42,568 nt of DNA, taken from the NCBI RefSeq assembly GCF_000787775.1, contig NZ_BBPM01000002.1, positions 165,480 through 208,047 of the forward strand. The letters run 5' to 3'. Position 1 is the first letter of the stretch. Each line of letters starts with the position of its first letter. Shown piece by piece: positions 34,921 through 41,575 of the stretch. A model generated the notes under the pieces. That model had not been told where the DNA came from. It worked only from the letters and a program-made list of their open reading frames with translations, and ran no database searches. The DNA comes from Streptacidiphilus carbonis (GTDB taxonomy: Bacteria > Actinomycetota > Actinomycetes > Streptomycetales > Streptomycetaceae). Position numbers and translations under genes: made by a program.

Positions 34921-36554
34921 GTCCCCCACTCCGCCCGCAGCACGTCGCAGATCTCACCCAGGGTGGCCTCCGCCCGGACCGCGTCCAGCATCGGCGGGAG
35001 CATGTTGCTGCCGTCCCGTGCCGCAGCCAGCATCGCGTCCAGCCCGGCCCGCACCGCCGCCTCGTCGCGCGCGGCCCGCCGCGCGGCCAGTTCGCGGACC
35101 TGCTCGCGCTCGACCTCGTGGCTGACCCGGAGGATCTCCAGCGGCGGGGTGACGCTGCCGGTGTGGCAGTTGACGCCGACCACCCGCTTCTCGCCCTTCT
35201 CCACGGCCTGCTGGTAGACGAAGGCCGCCTCGGCGATCTCCCCGGTGAACCACCCGTTCTCGATACCGCGCAGGATGCCGGCCGTCATCGGTCCGCCCTG
35301 GTGCCCGGGTTCGCCCATGTCCTGGATCTTCTGGAAGATCGCCTCGGCCTGCGCCTCGATCCGGTCGGTCAGTGCCTCCACGTACCAGGAGCCGCCCAGC
35401 GGGTCGGCGACATTGGCGACGCCGGTCTCCTCCATCAGCACCTGCTGGGTCCGCAGCGCGATCTCCGCGGCCTGCTCGGAGGGCAGCGCCAGGGTCTCGT
35501 CCAGGGCGTTGGTGTGCAGCGAGTTGGTGCCGCCCAGCACGGCCGACAGCGCCTCCACCGCCGTGCGCACCACGTTGTTGTAGGGCTGCTGCGCGGTCAG
35601 CGAGACCCCGGCCGTCTGGGTGTGGAACCGCAGCCACTGCGCCTTGTCCGTCTTCGCCCCGTAGACGTCCCGCAGCCAGCGGGCCCAGATCCGGCGGGCC
35701 GCGCGGAACTTGGCGATCTCCTCGAAGAAGTCCAGGTGCGCGTCGAAGAAGAAGGACAGCCCCGGCGCGAAGACGTCCACGTCCAGCCCGCGCGACAGCC
35801 CCAGCTCCACATAGGCGAAGCCGTCGGCCAGGGTGAACGCCAGCTCCTGCGCGGCCGTGGAGCCGGCCTCCCGGATGTGGTAGCCGGAGACCGACAGCGG
35901 CTTGTACGCGGGGATCCGCTCGGCGCAGTACTCCATCAGGTCGCCGATCAGCCGCAGATGCGGCTCGGGGCCGAACAGCCACTCCTTCTGGGCGATGTAC
36001 TCCTTGAAGATGTCGGTCTGCAGCGTCCCGTTGAGCACACCGGGGTCCACGCCCTGCCGCTCGGCCGCGACCAGGTACATGCAGAACACCGGTACGGCGG
36101 GCCCGGAGATCGTCATCGAGGTGGTGACCTCGCCCAGCGGCAGCCCGGCGAAGAGCACCTCCATGTCCGCCGCCGAGTCGATGGCCACCCCGCAGTGCCC
36201 GACCTCGCCCTGGGCGCGCGGGTCGTCCGAGTCCCGTCCCATCAGTGTGGGCATGTCGAAGGCGACCGACAGCCCGCCCCCGCCGGCGTCCAGGATCATC
36301 CGGTAGCGCTCATTGGTCTGCTCGGCATTGCCGAACCCGGCGAACTGACGGATCGTCCAGGCCCGCCCCCGGTACCCGGTGGCGTACAGCCCGCGGGTGA
36401 ACGGGAACTCCCCCGGCCACCCGATCCGGTCCGGCGCCCCGCCGTCCTCCGGGCCGTACACCGGCTCGACCGGGTCACCGCTCAACGTACTGAAGTCGGC
36501 GTCACGCTTCCTCGCCGAGTCGTACCGCTGCTGCCACCGCTCACGTGCGTCCAC
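34896..36554 (-). CDS. icmA: B12-dependent acyl-CoA mutase large subunit, isobutyryl-CoA mutase type
   Basis: Rearranges the carbon skeleton of short acyl-CoAs (isobutyryl-CoA and n-butyryl-CoA) together with a separate cobalamin-binding small subunit. 552 residues: the TIM-barrel catalytic domain only, with no B12-binding DxHxxG domain. GTG start with GGAG 7 bp upstream. Substrate-determining residues can be aligned without gaps to methylmalonyl-CoA mutase: Tyr89 there is Phe71 here ([10 protein letters not shown]) and Arg207 is Gln189 ([10 protein letters not shown]); His244 is conserved as His226 (SGYHIREAG). Phe/Gln is the isobutyryl-CoA mutase signature. The enzyme links valine/butyrate catabolism to polyketide precursor supply. 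meaB, the mutase chaperone gene, lies 5 kb away. Confidence 0.88.
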   Translation of the reverse strand: MDARERWQQRYDSARKRDADFSTLSGDPVEPVYGPEDGGAPDRIGWPGEFPFTRGLYATGYRGRAWTIRQFAGFGNAEQTNERYRMILDAGGGGLSVAFDMPTLMGRDSDDPRAQGEVGHCGVAIDSAADMEVLFAGLPLGEVTTSMTISGPAVPVFCMYLVAAERQGVDPGVLNGTLQTDIFKEYIAQKEWLFGPEPHLRLIGDLMEYCAERIPAYKPLSVSGYHIREAGSTAAQELAFTLADGFAYVELGLSRGLDVDVFAPGLSFFFDAHLDFFEEIAKFRAARRIWARWLRDVYGAKTDKAQWLRFHTQTAGVSLTAQQPYNNVVRTAVEALSAVLGGTNSLHTNALDETLALPSEQAAEIALRTQQVLMEETGVANVADPLGGSWYVEALTDRIEAQAEAIFQKIQDMGEPGHQGGPMTAGILRGIENGWFTGEIAEAAFVYQQAVEKGEKRVVGVNCHTGSVTPPLEILRVSHEVEREQVRELAARRAARDEAAVRAGLDAMLAAARDGSNMLPPMLDAVRAEATLGEICDVLRAEWGTYTEPAGF

Positions 36555-36585
36555 CGGGCGACTCCATCGTCAGGCGCCAATTTAG

Positions 36586-36597
36586 TAGGATGTCCTA
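36586..36597. promoter_or_regulatory. Palindrome TAGGA-tg-TCCTA upstream of the mutase gene
   Basis: A perfect 12-bp palindrome, extended imperfectly on both sides (tagTAGGAtgTCCTAgta), in an A+T-rich patch (36580-36606) about 30 bp upstream of the mutase GTG. The position fits a promoter with an embedded operator. The regulator is unknown; the nearby TetR and MarR proteins are candidates. Confidence 0.55.
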
Positions 36598-36616
36598 GTA
36601 ATTCTAGCGCGCAAAA

Positions 36617-36643
36617 GAGGCGCGCCCCAGGGAGACGCGCCTC
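36617..36643 (-). terminator. Rho-independent terminator with T-tract after the DUF3817 gene
   Basis: 8-bp stem gaggcgcg/cgcgcctc (36617-36624 and 36636-36643), followed on the minus strand by CTTTTGC. It is 20 bp after the stop of the minus-strand gene ending at 36664, the only hairpin in the window with a recognisable T-run. Confidence 0.75.
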
Positions 36644-36663
36644 ACACTCGGGAGTCGACGGGC

Positions 36664-37008
36664 TCAGGCGTCGACGAGCGACACGGCTTCCTCGTCGACC
36701 TGCGCACGGATGCCCGCCATCACCTTGCGCTCGGCGATGAAGGAGCAGGTGGGCACGGTCCCGGCGAGGATGATCAGCGCCATCCGGCCCATCGGCCAGC
36801 CCAGCTTGTTGCCCAGGGTGAACGCGAGCACCACGTAGACCACATAGGCCCAGCCGTGGATGAAGCCCACGACACCCACCACGGAGGCGGCCCCGTCGAC
36901 GTTGAAGACGTACTCCGCGATGCAGGCAAGGGTCAGCACGATCAGCCCGACGCCCGTCACATACGCGAGCACCCGGTAGGCAGTCAGCAGACGATTCGAC
37001 TTGTTCAC
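36664..37008 (-). CDS. DUF3817 family integral membrane protein (copy 1)
   Basis: 114 residues with three hydrophobic segments: RVLAYVTGVGLIVLTLACIAEYVF, VVGVVGFIHGWAYVVYVVLAFTLGNKL and MGRMALIILAGTVPTCSFIAERKV. The GFIHGWAYVVYV and SFIAERKV motifs are the DUF3817 core. The GTG start at 37008 lacks a ribosome-binding site but is 6 bp after TACGCT on the minus strand, so it may be expressed from its own leaderless transcript. The tail after the last segment (RAQVDEEAVSLVDA) is acidic. Follows the MarR gene by 32 bp in the same direction. Function unknown. Confidence 0.88.
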   Translation of the reverse strand: MNKSNRLLTAYRVLAYVTGVGLIVLTLACIAEYVFNVDGAASVVGVVGFIHGWAYVVYVVLAFTLGNKLGWPMGRMALIILAGTVPTCSFIAERKVMAGIRAQVDEEAVSLVDA

Positions 37009-37040
37009 GGAACGAGCGTAGCCAGCCAAAAGTGGATCTC

Positions 37041-37571
37041 TCACACCGCCCCGGGCTCCACGGCCGGCTCGGTGAAGTCGCCCGCCGCTATCCGCAGCGG
37101 ACGCAGCAGCTCGAACATCTCCCGACAGCCGGCCTCGTCGTAGCTGCCGAGCCCGAAGTCCATCGCCACCAGGTCGCGGGTGGCGTCCTCGACGACCCTC
37201 CGCCCCCGCTCGGTGATGGCGGCCAGCACCCCCCGGCCGTCCAGCGGATTGGGCCGCCGGGCGACCAGCCCGGACCGCTCCAGCCGGTCCACCGTGTTGG
37301 TGACGCTGGTCGGATGCACCATCAGCCGCTCGCCGATCTTCGACAGCGGCAGCTCGCCGGCCTGGCTGAAGGTGAGCAGCACCAGTGCCTCGTACCGGGC
37401 GAAGGTCAGCCCGTAGGGCTTCACCACCGCGTCCACCTGCGCCAGCAGGATCTGCTGGGCCCGCATGACCGAGGTGATCGCCGCCATCGACGGCACGGCG
37501 CCCCAGCGCCGCGCCCACAGTTCGTCGGCACGGGCGATGGGGTCGAAGGAGAGGCTCAGCGGCTTGGGCAC
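37041..37571 (-). CDS. MarR family transcriptional regulator (flanked by DUF3817 genes)
   Basis: 176 residues. Winged helix-turn-helix of the MarR type: MRAQQILLAQVDAVVKPYGLTFARYEALVLLTFSQAGELPLSKIGERLMVHPTSVTNTVDRLERSGLVARRPNPLDGRGVLAAITERGR (about 35-125), with the wing motif DGRGVL where DRR is more usual. The GTG start at 37571 has AAGGG only 1 bp away, too close to act as a ribosome-binding site, but TACGGT lies 6 bp upstream, again pointing to a leaderless transcript. Stands 21 bp after one DUF3817 gene and 32 bp before another, all on the minus strand. It probably controls these neighbours; the ligand is unknown. Confidence 0.9.
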   Translation of the reverse strand: MPKPLSLSFDPIARADELWARRWGAVPSMAAITSVMRAQQILLAQVDAVVKPYGLTFARYEALVLLTFSQAGELPLSKIGERLMVHPTSVTNTVDRLERSGLVARRPNPLDGRGVLAAITERGRRVVEDATRDLVAMDFGLGSYDEAGCREMFELLRPLRIAAGDFTEPAVEPGAV

Positions 37572-37592
37572 GCCCTTACCGTACCGTCAGGA

Positions 37593-37910
37593 TCAGACCG
37601 CGACGGCGGGGGCGGTCAGGCCCTCCCGCTCCTCCCGGCCCAGCAGCCGCTCGGCGTAGAAGCCGCCGCCGGGCAGCACCGAGAGCAGCAGCACCCACGC
37701 GGCGTGCCTGAAGCTCCACTGCTGGGCGTACCAGGCCCACAGCGCGAACACCACGTAGAAGATGAACAGGATGCCGTGCAGCATCCCCAGCACCGGCACC
37801 GCGTTGAACGAGGTCGTGTACTTCAGCACCGTGCAGACCAGCAGCAGGACGAACGAGAGCCCCTCCGGCATGGACACCAGACGCAGGCGGTGGACGGCAC
37901 TGTTCTTCAC
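37593..37910 (-). CDS. DUF3817 family integral membrane protein (copy 2)
   Basis: 105 residues from the GTG at 37910, preceded by AAGGG at 7 bp; an upstream ATG at 37976 is possible but adds a non-family extension. Segments: MPEGLSFVLLLVCTVLKYTTSFNAVPVLGMLHGILFIFYVVFALWAW and FRHAAWVLLLSVLPGGGFYAERLLG. It shares the HG-hydrophobic-(F/Y)Y motif and the closing FYAER/FIAER with copy 1 but is otherwise divergent, so the two are old paralogues. Gene order DUF3817-MarR-DUF3817 is compact. Function unknown. Confidence 0.86.
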   Translation of the reverse strand: MKNSAVHRLRLVSMPEGLSFVLLLVCTVLKYTTSFNAVPVLGMLHGILFIFYVVFALWAWYAQQWSFRHAAWVLLLSVLPGGGFYAERLLGREEREGLTAPAVAV

Positions 37911-37996
37911 AGGGGAACCCTTCGGGAAGCGAACGACGTCCCCCAGTATCTCCGACCGATATTCTGCTCTCGCCATCGGCCTTCAACGGGGGACTC

Positions 37997-38767
37997 ATGA
38001 ACTGGGACTGGAACCGGCGTACCTGCTCACGGCGCGGGCACGTCACCTACGCGCCCGCCGAGCCGCACCTGCACGAGCACCTGCACGCCGACACCGCCCT
38101 CGGCGACGCCTGGCGCTGCCTGCGCTGCGGAGACTTCACCCTCGGCGAGCCGCACGGCAGCGGCAAGGCCGAGGACGCCCCGCTGGTGCTCCGCGGCAAG
38201 GCGCTGCGCGACCTGTTCATCCTCCGGGTCCTCGCCGTGGAACGGCTGATCCGCGGGGTGTTCATCGTCCTGGTGGCGATCGCCGTGTGGAAGTTCAGCA
38301 ACAGCCAGACCTCGGTGCAGCAGTTCTTCAACGACAACCTCACCCTGTTCCAGCCGATCGCCCAGCACTTCCACTACGACCTCAACAACTCCCCCATCGT
38401 GGGCACCATCCAGAAGACCTTCAGCTACAAGCACTCCACGCTGGAGATCACCGCCGCCGCGCTCCTGGTGTACGCCCTGATCGAGATCGTCGAGGGCTTC
38501 GGCCTGTGGGCCGCCAAGCGCTGGGCCGAATACCTCACCGTGGTCGCCACCGCGGCGTTCCTGCCGCTGGAGATCTACGAGCTGACCGACAAGGTCAGCT
38601 GGATCAAGATCGCCACACTGCTGATCAACGTCCTCGCGGTGGTCTACATCCTGCTGGCCAAGCGGCTGTTCGGGCTCCGCGGCGGCGCCGCCAAGTTCGA
38701 GGCGGAGCGGCACACCGCCTCGCTGCTGGAGGTGGAGACCTCGGCCGGCGAGCACGCGCGCACCTGA
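37997..38767 (+). CDS. DUF2127 membrane protein with N-terminal zinc-ribbon-like segment
   Basis: 256 residues; ATG preceded by GGGGGA. The first ~55 residues carry Cys10-x4-His15 and Cys42-x2-Cys45 (TCSRRGH and CLRCGDF) plus a His-rich stretch (HLHEHLHAD), which look like a metal-binding knuckle. Four hydrophobic segments follow: RVLAVERLIRGVFIVLVAIAVWKF, TLEITAAALLVYALIEIVEGFGLW, AEYLTVVATAAFLPLEIYELT and WIKIATLLINVLAVVYILLAKRLFGL, with the EGFGLW...RWAEY motif of DUF2127. Divergent from the DUF3817 gene and 33 bp upstream of the AIM24 genes; the AIM24 promoter begins inside its stop codon. Function unknown. Confidence 0.86.
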   Translation: MNWDWNRRTCSRRGHVTYAPAEPHLHEHLHADTALGDAWRCLRCGDFTLGEPHGSGKAEDAPLVLRGKALRDLFILRVLAVERLIRGVFIVLVAIAVWKFSNSQTSVQQFFNDNLTLFQPIAQHFHYDLNNSPIVGTIQKTFSYKHSTLEITAAALLVYALIEIVEGFGLWAAKRWAEYLTVVATAAFLPLEIYELTDKVSWIKIATLLINVLAVVYILLAKRLFGLRGGAAKFEAERHTASLLEVETSAGEHART

Positions 38768-38793
38768 CAACGCCGTACCGGCCCCATTACGGT
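38764..38793 (+). promoter_or_regulatory. Promoter of the AIM24 operon, overlapping the DUF2127 stop codon
   Basis: CTGACA (38764-38769), 18 bp, TACGGT (38788-38793): a good vegetative sigma promoter. The -10 ends 6 bp before the GTG at 38800, so the mRNA is likely leaderless. The -35 contains the TGA of the preceding gene. Confidence 0.65.
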
Positions 38794-38799
38794 GTGCGC

Positions 38800-39438
38800 G
38801 TGGCTCAGTTTCGAATGCAGGGCTCGCGGGTGCTCGCGGTGGATCTCGCCGGGGACAGCGTGAAGGCCCGTAACGGCTCCATGGTCGCCTACGACGGCCA
38901 GATGACCTTCAAGCGGATGTCCGGCGGCGGCGAGGGCCTGCGCGGCCTGGTCACCCGGCGGATCACCGGCGAGAAGATGACCGTGATGGAGGTCCAGGGC
39001 CAGGGCACCTGCTGGTTCGCCGAGCGCGCCACCGAGATCAACCTGGTCCGGCTCTCCGGCGAGCGGCTGCACGTCGAGGCGAGCAACCTGCTCTGCACCG
39101 AGGCGACGCTGCGCACCGGCACCGAGTTCACCGGGCTGCGCGGCGCCTCCGAGGGCCACGGCCTGTTCACCACCAAGGTGGAGGGCCAGGGCTGGGCCGC
39201 CGTCACCTCCGACGGCCCGGCCGTCATCCTCCGGGTCGCCCGGGGTCTGCCGCTGCGGGTCGACCCGGGCGCGTACGTCGCCCACACCGGCAACCTCAAG
39301 CAGAGCTTCCGCACCGACGTGACGTGGCGCGCGGTGGTCGGCGAGACCGGCGGCGAGAGCTTCCAGATCGAGTTCGAGGGCGACGGACTGGTCTACGTCC
39401 AACCCTCCGAACGCCGCACCTTCGCAGGTGACGCCTGA
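38800..39438 (+). CDS. AIM24 family protein, paralogue 1
   Basis: 212 residues; start GTG at 38800 (AQFRMQGSRVLAVDLAGDSVKARNGSMVAYDGQMTFKR), with another in-frame GTG six bases upstream. The family (PF01987) forms a compact beta-structured domain of unknown biochemical role, seen in mitochondria as AIM24 and in bacteria often near stress genes. Landmarks: GSMVAYDGQM, VQGQGTCWFAE, LRGASEGHGLFTTKVEGQGWAAV, RVDPGAYVAHTGNLKQSFRTDV, FQIEFEGDGLVYVQPSE. The gene ends in TGATG shared with the next gene. No signal peptide, so cytoplasmic. Confidence 0.88.
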   Translation: MAQFRMQGSRVLAVDLAGDSVKARNGSMVAYDGQMTFKRMSGGGEGLRGLVTRRITGEKMTVMEVQGQGTCWFAERATEINLVRLSGERLHVEASNLLCTEATLRTGTEFTGLRGASEGHGLFTTKVEGQGWAAVTSDGPAVILRVARGLPLRVDPGAYVAHTGNLKQSFRTDVTWRAVVGETGGESFQIEFEGDGLVYVQPSERRTFAGDA

Positions 39439-40085
39439 TGCTCACTCAGATCAACAGCAAGATGGTGGAAGCCTCCGTCGTGCCGGGCCAGCGGCTGTTC
39501 AGCCAGCGCGGGGCGATGCTCGCCTACCGCGGCGAGGTGACCTTCACCCCCAACATCATGGGCGGCCAGGGCGGCATCGGCTCCATGCTGGGGCGCCGGA
39601 TCGCCCACGAGGACACCCCGCTGATGACCGTCGAGGGCAGCGGCAGCGCGATGTTCGGCCACGGCGGCCACCACACCCACGTGATCGCGCTCGCCGGCGA
39701 CACCCTCTACGTCGAGGCCGACCGCCTGCTGGTCTTCGAGGGCTCGCTCCAGCAGTCGACCATGTTCATGGGATCCCAGGGCGGACTCCGCGGCATCATC
39801 CGCGGCCAGGCCACCGGCCAGGGCCTGTTCACCACCACCCTCACCGGCCACGGCGCCGCCGCGGTGCTGGCCCACGGCGGGGTGTTCGAGATCCCGATCA
39901 CCCCGGGCCGACCGGTCCACGTCGACCCGCAGGCCTATGTCGCCCACCGCGGCGAGGTGCGGAGCAAGGTCAGCACCTCCATCGGCTGGCGCGAGGCCGT
40001 CGGCCGCGGCTCCGGCGAGGCCTTCCAACTCGAACTGACCGGCAACGGAACGGTCTTCGTCCAGGCCAGCGAGGAGAAGCTGTGA
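39438..40085 (+). CDS. AIM24 family protein, paralogue 2
   Basis: 215 residues. Family landmarks align with paralogue 1: GAMLAYRGEVTF, MTVEGSGSAMFG, LYVEADRLLVFEG, RGQATGQGLFTTTLTGHGAAAVL, HVDPQAYVAHRGEVRSKVSTSIGW and FQLELTGNGTVFVQASEEKL. It has an insertion after the first strands (NIMGGQGGIGSMLGRRIAHEDT) and a His-rich turn GHGGHHTH not present in paralogue 1. Start ATG shares a base with the stop of paralogue 1, and its stop overlaps the GTG of paralogue 3, so all three are translationally coupled and may assemble as a hetero-oligomer (inference). Confidence 0.9.
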   Translation: MLTQINSKMVEASVVPGQRLFSQRGAMLAYRGEVTFTPNIMGGQGGIGSMLGRRIAHEDTPLMTVEGSGSAMFGHGGHHTHVIALAGDTLYVEADRLLVFEGSLQQSTMFMGSQGGLRGIIRGQATGQGLFTTTLTGHGAAAVLAHGGVFEIPITPGRPVHVDPQAYVAHRGEVRSKVSTSIGWREAVGRGSGEAFQLELTGNGTVFVQASEEKL

Positions 40086-40840
40086 CCGGCCCGGTGATCT
40101 GGGACCCCTCGACCCTCCCCGTCGACGACAACGTCAACCCCTATGCCTTCTCCGTCGCCCTCGACGGCCGCTGGTTCCTGCAGAAGGGCAAGATGGTCGC
40201 CTACTACGGCAACATCTCCTTCCACCCCATCGGCTACGGCGCGCTGGACTCGCTCATCTCCACCAGCTTCCACTCGCCCACCCACGCCGCCGACTGGGTG
40301 GTCGCCGAGGGTCGGGGCCACATGATCCTGGCCGACCGGTCCTACGACGTGAACTCGTACGACCTGGAGAACGGGAACCTCACCGTCCGCTCCGGCAACC
40401 TGCTCGCCTACGCGCCCACCCTGGCCCTGAAGCAGTCGATCATCCCCGGCTTCCTCACCCTGATCGGCTCGGGCAAGTTCGTCGCCGCGTCCAACGGCCC
40501 CGTCCACTTCGTGGAGCCACCCATTCGGGTGGACCCGCAGGCCCTGGTCGGCTGGGCCGACTGCCCCTCCCCCTGCCACCACTTCGACCACGCCTACATG
40601 CGCGGAGTCCTCGGCGGGGTGCGCCGGCTCACCGGCATCGGAGGAGCCTCCGGCGAGGAGCACCAGTTCGAGTTCGTGGGCGCGGGCCAGGTTCTACTGC
40701 AGTCCACCGAGGTCCTGATGACCGAACTCGCCACCGGTCTGGTGGCCGACGAACCCGGCATCCCCGGCCAGGCACCGCCTCAGCAGGGCGGCCAGATGCG
40801 GCCGAACCTCGGGGCGCTGGGACAGCAGCTCGGATTCTAA
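40082..40840 (+). CDS. AIM24 family protein, paralogue 3
   Basis: 252 residues; GTG start overlapping the previous stop (GTGA). Begins DPSTLPVDDNVNPYAFSVALDGRWFLQKGKMVAYYGNISFHPI, then VVAEGRGHMILADRSYDVNSYDLENGNLTVRSGNLLAYAP, GFLTLIGSGKFVAASNGPVHFVEPPIRVDPQALVGWADCPSPCHHFDH, and HQFEFVGAGQVLLQSTE. It carries a Cys/His cluster CPSPCHHFDH that the other two lack, and a Pro/Gln/Gly-rich C-terminal tail of about 35 residues. This is the most divergent of the three. Its TAA stop overlaps the palindrome upstream of the marR gene. Confidence 0.88.
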   Translation: MTGPVIWDPSTLPVDDNVNPYAFSVALDGRWFLQKGKMVAYYGNISFHPIGYGALDSLISTSFHSPTHAADWVVAEGRGHMILADRSYDVNSYDLENGNLTVRSGNLLAYAPTLALKQSIIPGFLTLIGSGKFVAASNGPVHFVEPPIRVDPQALVGWADCPSPCHHFDHAYMRGVLGGVRRLTGIGGASGEEHQFEFVGAGQVLLQSTEVLMTELATGLVADEPGIPGQAPPQQGGQMRPNLGALGQQLGF

Positions 40841-40874
40841 AAGTAGTACAACTTTAAACAATCACAGGTATCAT
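40840..40874 (+). promoter_or_regulatory. MarR-type operator and promoter between AIM24 operon and marR gene
   Basis: AAAGTAGTACAACTTT (40840-40855) is a 16-bp palindrome with one mismatched pair, a form typical of MarR operators. TATCAT (40869-40874) is followed by 7 bp and the ATG at 40882, implying a leaderless mRNA. The operator lies about where a -35 would be, so binding should repress the marR gene (autoregulation), inferred. Confidence 0.65.
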
Positions 40875-40881
40875 CTCCCCC

Positions 40882-41385
40882 ATGGACACCAGCGAGAAGA
40901 CGGCTCCGCCCCAGGCTCCGGACGAAGCCCCCTGGCTCACCGCCGAGGAGCAACGGCTCTGGCGTGCCCACCTGGAGGTCGGCCGGCTCCTCGGCTACCA
41001 GATGGAGCGCGGGCTCCAGCCGTTCGGCCTGGCCATCAACGACTACACCATCCTGGTCGAGCTCTCCGAGGCCCCCGAGCGCCGGATGCGGATGACGGAC
41101 CTGGCCGTGGCCACCCTCCAGTCCAAGAGCCGTCTCTCCCACCAGATCACCCGCATGGAGGCCGCCGGCCTGGTCACCCGCGAGGGGTGCCCCGGCGACC
41201 GGCGCGGGCTCTACGCCGTGCTCACCGAGCACGGGTGGGAGACCATGCGGCAGGTCGCCCCGCACCATGTCCGCAGTGTGCGCGAGCACTTCATCGATCG
41301 GCTCGAACCCGAGCAGATCTCCTCGATGTACGAGTCGCTCGCGCCGATCGCCGAACACCTGCGCAACCTGCGCGGACGAAGCTGA
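40882..41385 (+). CDS. MarR family transcriptional regulator (after the AIM24 genes)
   Basis: 167 residues. Winged helix-turn-helix: LQPFGLAINDYTILVELSEAPERRMRMTDLAVATLQSKSRLSHQITRMEAAGLVTREGCPGDRRGLYAVLTEHGWE (about 50-125), with the conserved wing Asp-Arg-Arg-Gly. The first 20 residues are a disordered Pro-rich tail. A single cysteine (EGCPGD) sits just before the wing, a place where oxidation could act, though this is only suggestive. No ribosome-binding site next to the ATG; the -10 spacing suggests leaderless translation. Probably autoregulated through the palindrome in front of it; whether it also controls the AIM24 genes is unclear as their promoter lies 2 kb upstream. Confidence 0.91.
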   Translation: MDTSEKTAPPQAPDEAPWLTAEEQRLWRAHLEVGRLLGYQMERGLQPFGLAINDYTILVELSEAPERRMRMTDLAVATLQSKSRLSHQITRMEAAGLVTREGCPGDRRGLYAVLTEHGWETMRQVAPHHVRSVREHFIDRLEPEQISSMYESLAPIAEHLRNLRGRS

Positions 41386-41446
41386 GCTTCGTGGTCGGCG
41401 CGGGTTGCCTGCGGCGCGGGTGGTTGCATGGCAGCGGGGGCGGGCC

Positions 41447-41564
41447 GGGGCGGGGCAGTCGCTCTGGGGCCTGCTCCAGAATGAGTCCGTAAGCGTGCTT
41501 CCGCCTTTGAGCGGCGATGACTCATTCTTCGCTTTGACGGCGCCTGCCGCGACCACCCCGCCCC
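41447..41564. terminator. Nested inverted repeats between convergent marR and meaB
   Basis: Outer arms ggggcgggg/ccccgcccc (41447-41455 and 41556-41564) enclose gaatgagtc/gactcattc (41479-41487 and 41519-41527), whose 31-bp interior has a further ccgc/gcgg hairpin. Lies between two convergent genes, so bidirectional termination is the default reading; the branched folding is more complex than other terminators here. Confidence 0.6.
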
Positions 41565-41575
41565 AGGCGGCGTCT

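Noticed and set aside
34125-36740. 871-codon open frame on the plus strand
   Set aside because: Runs out of frame through the TetR gene and antisense to the mutase gene; product has no coherent domain.
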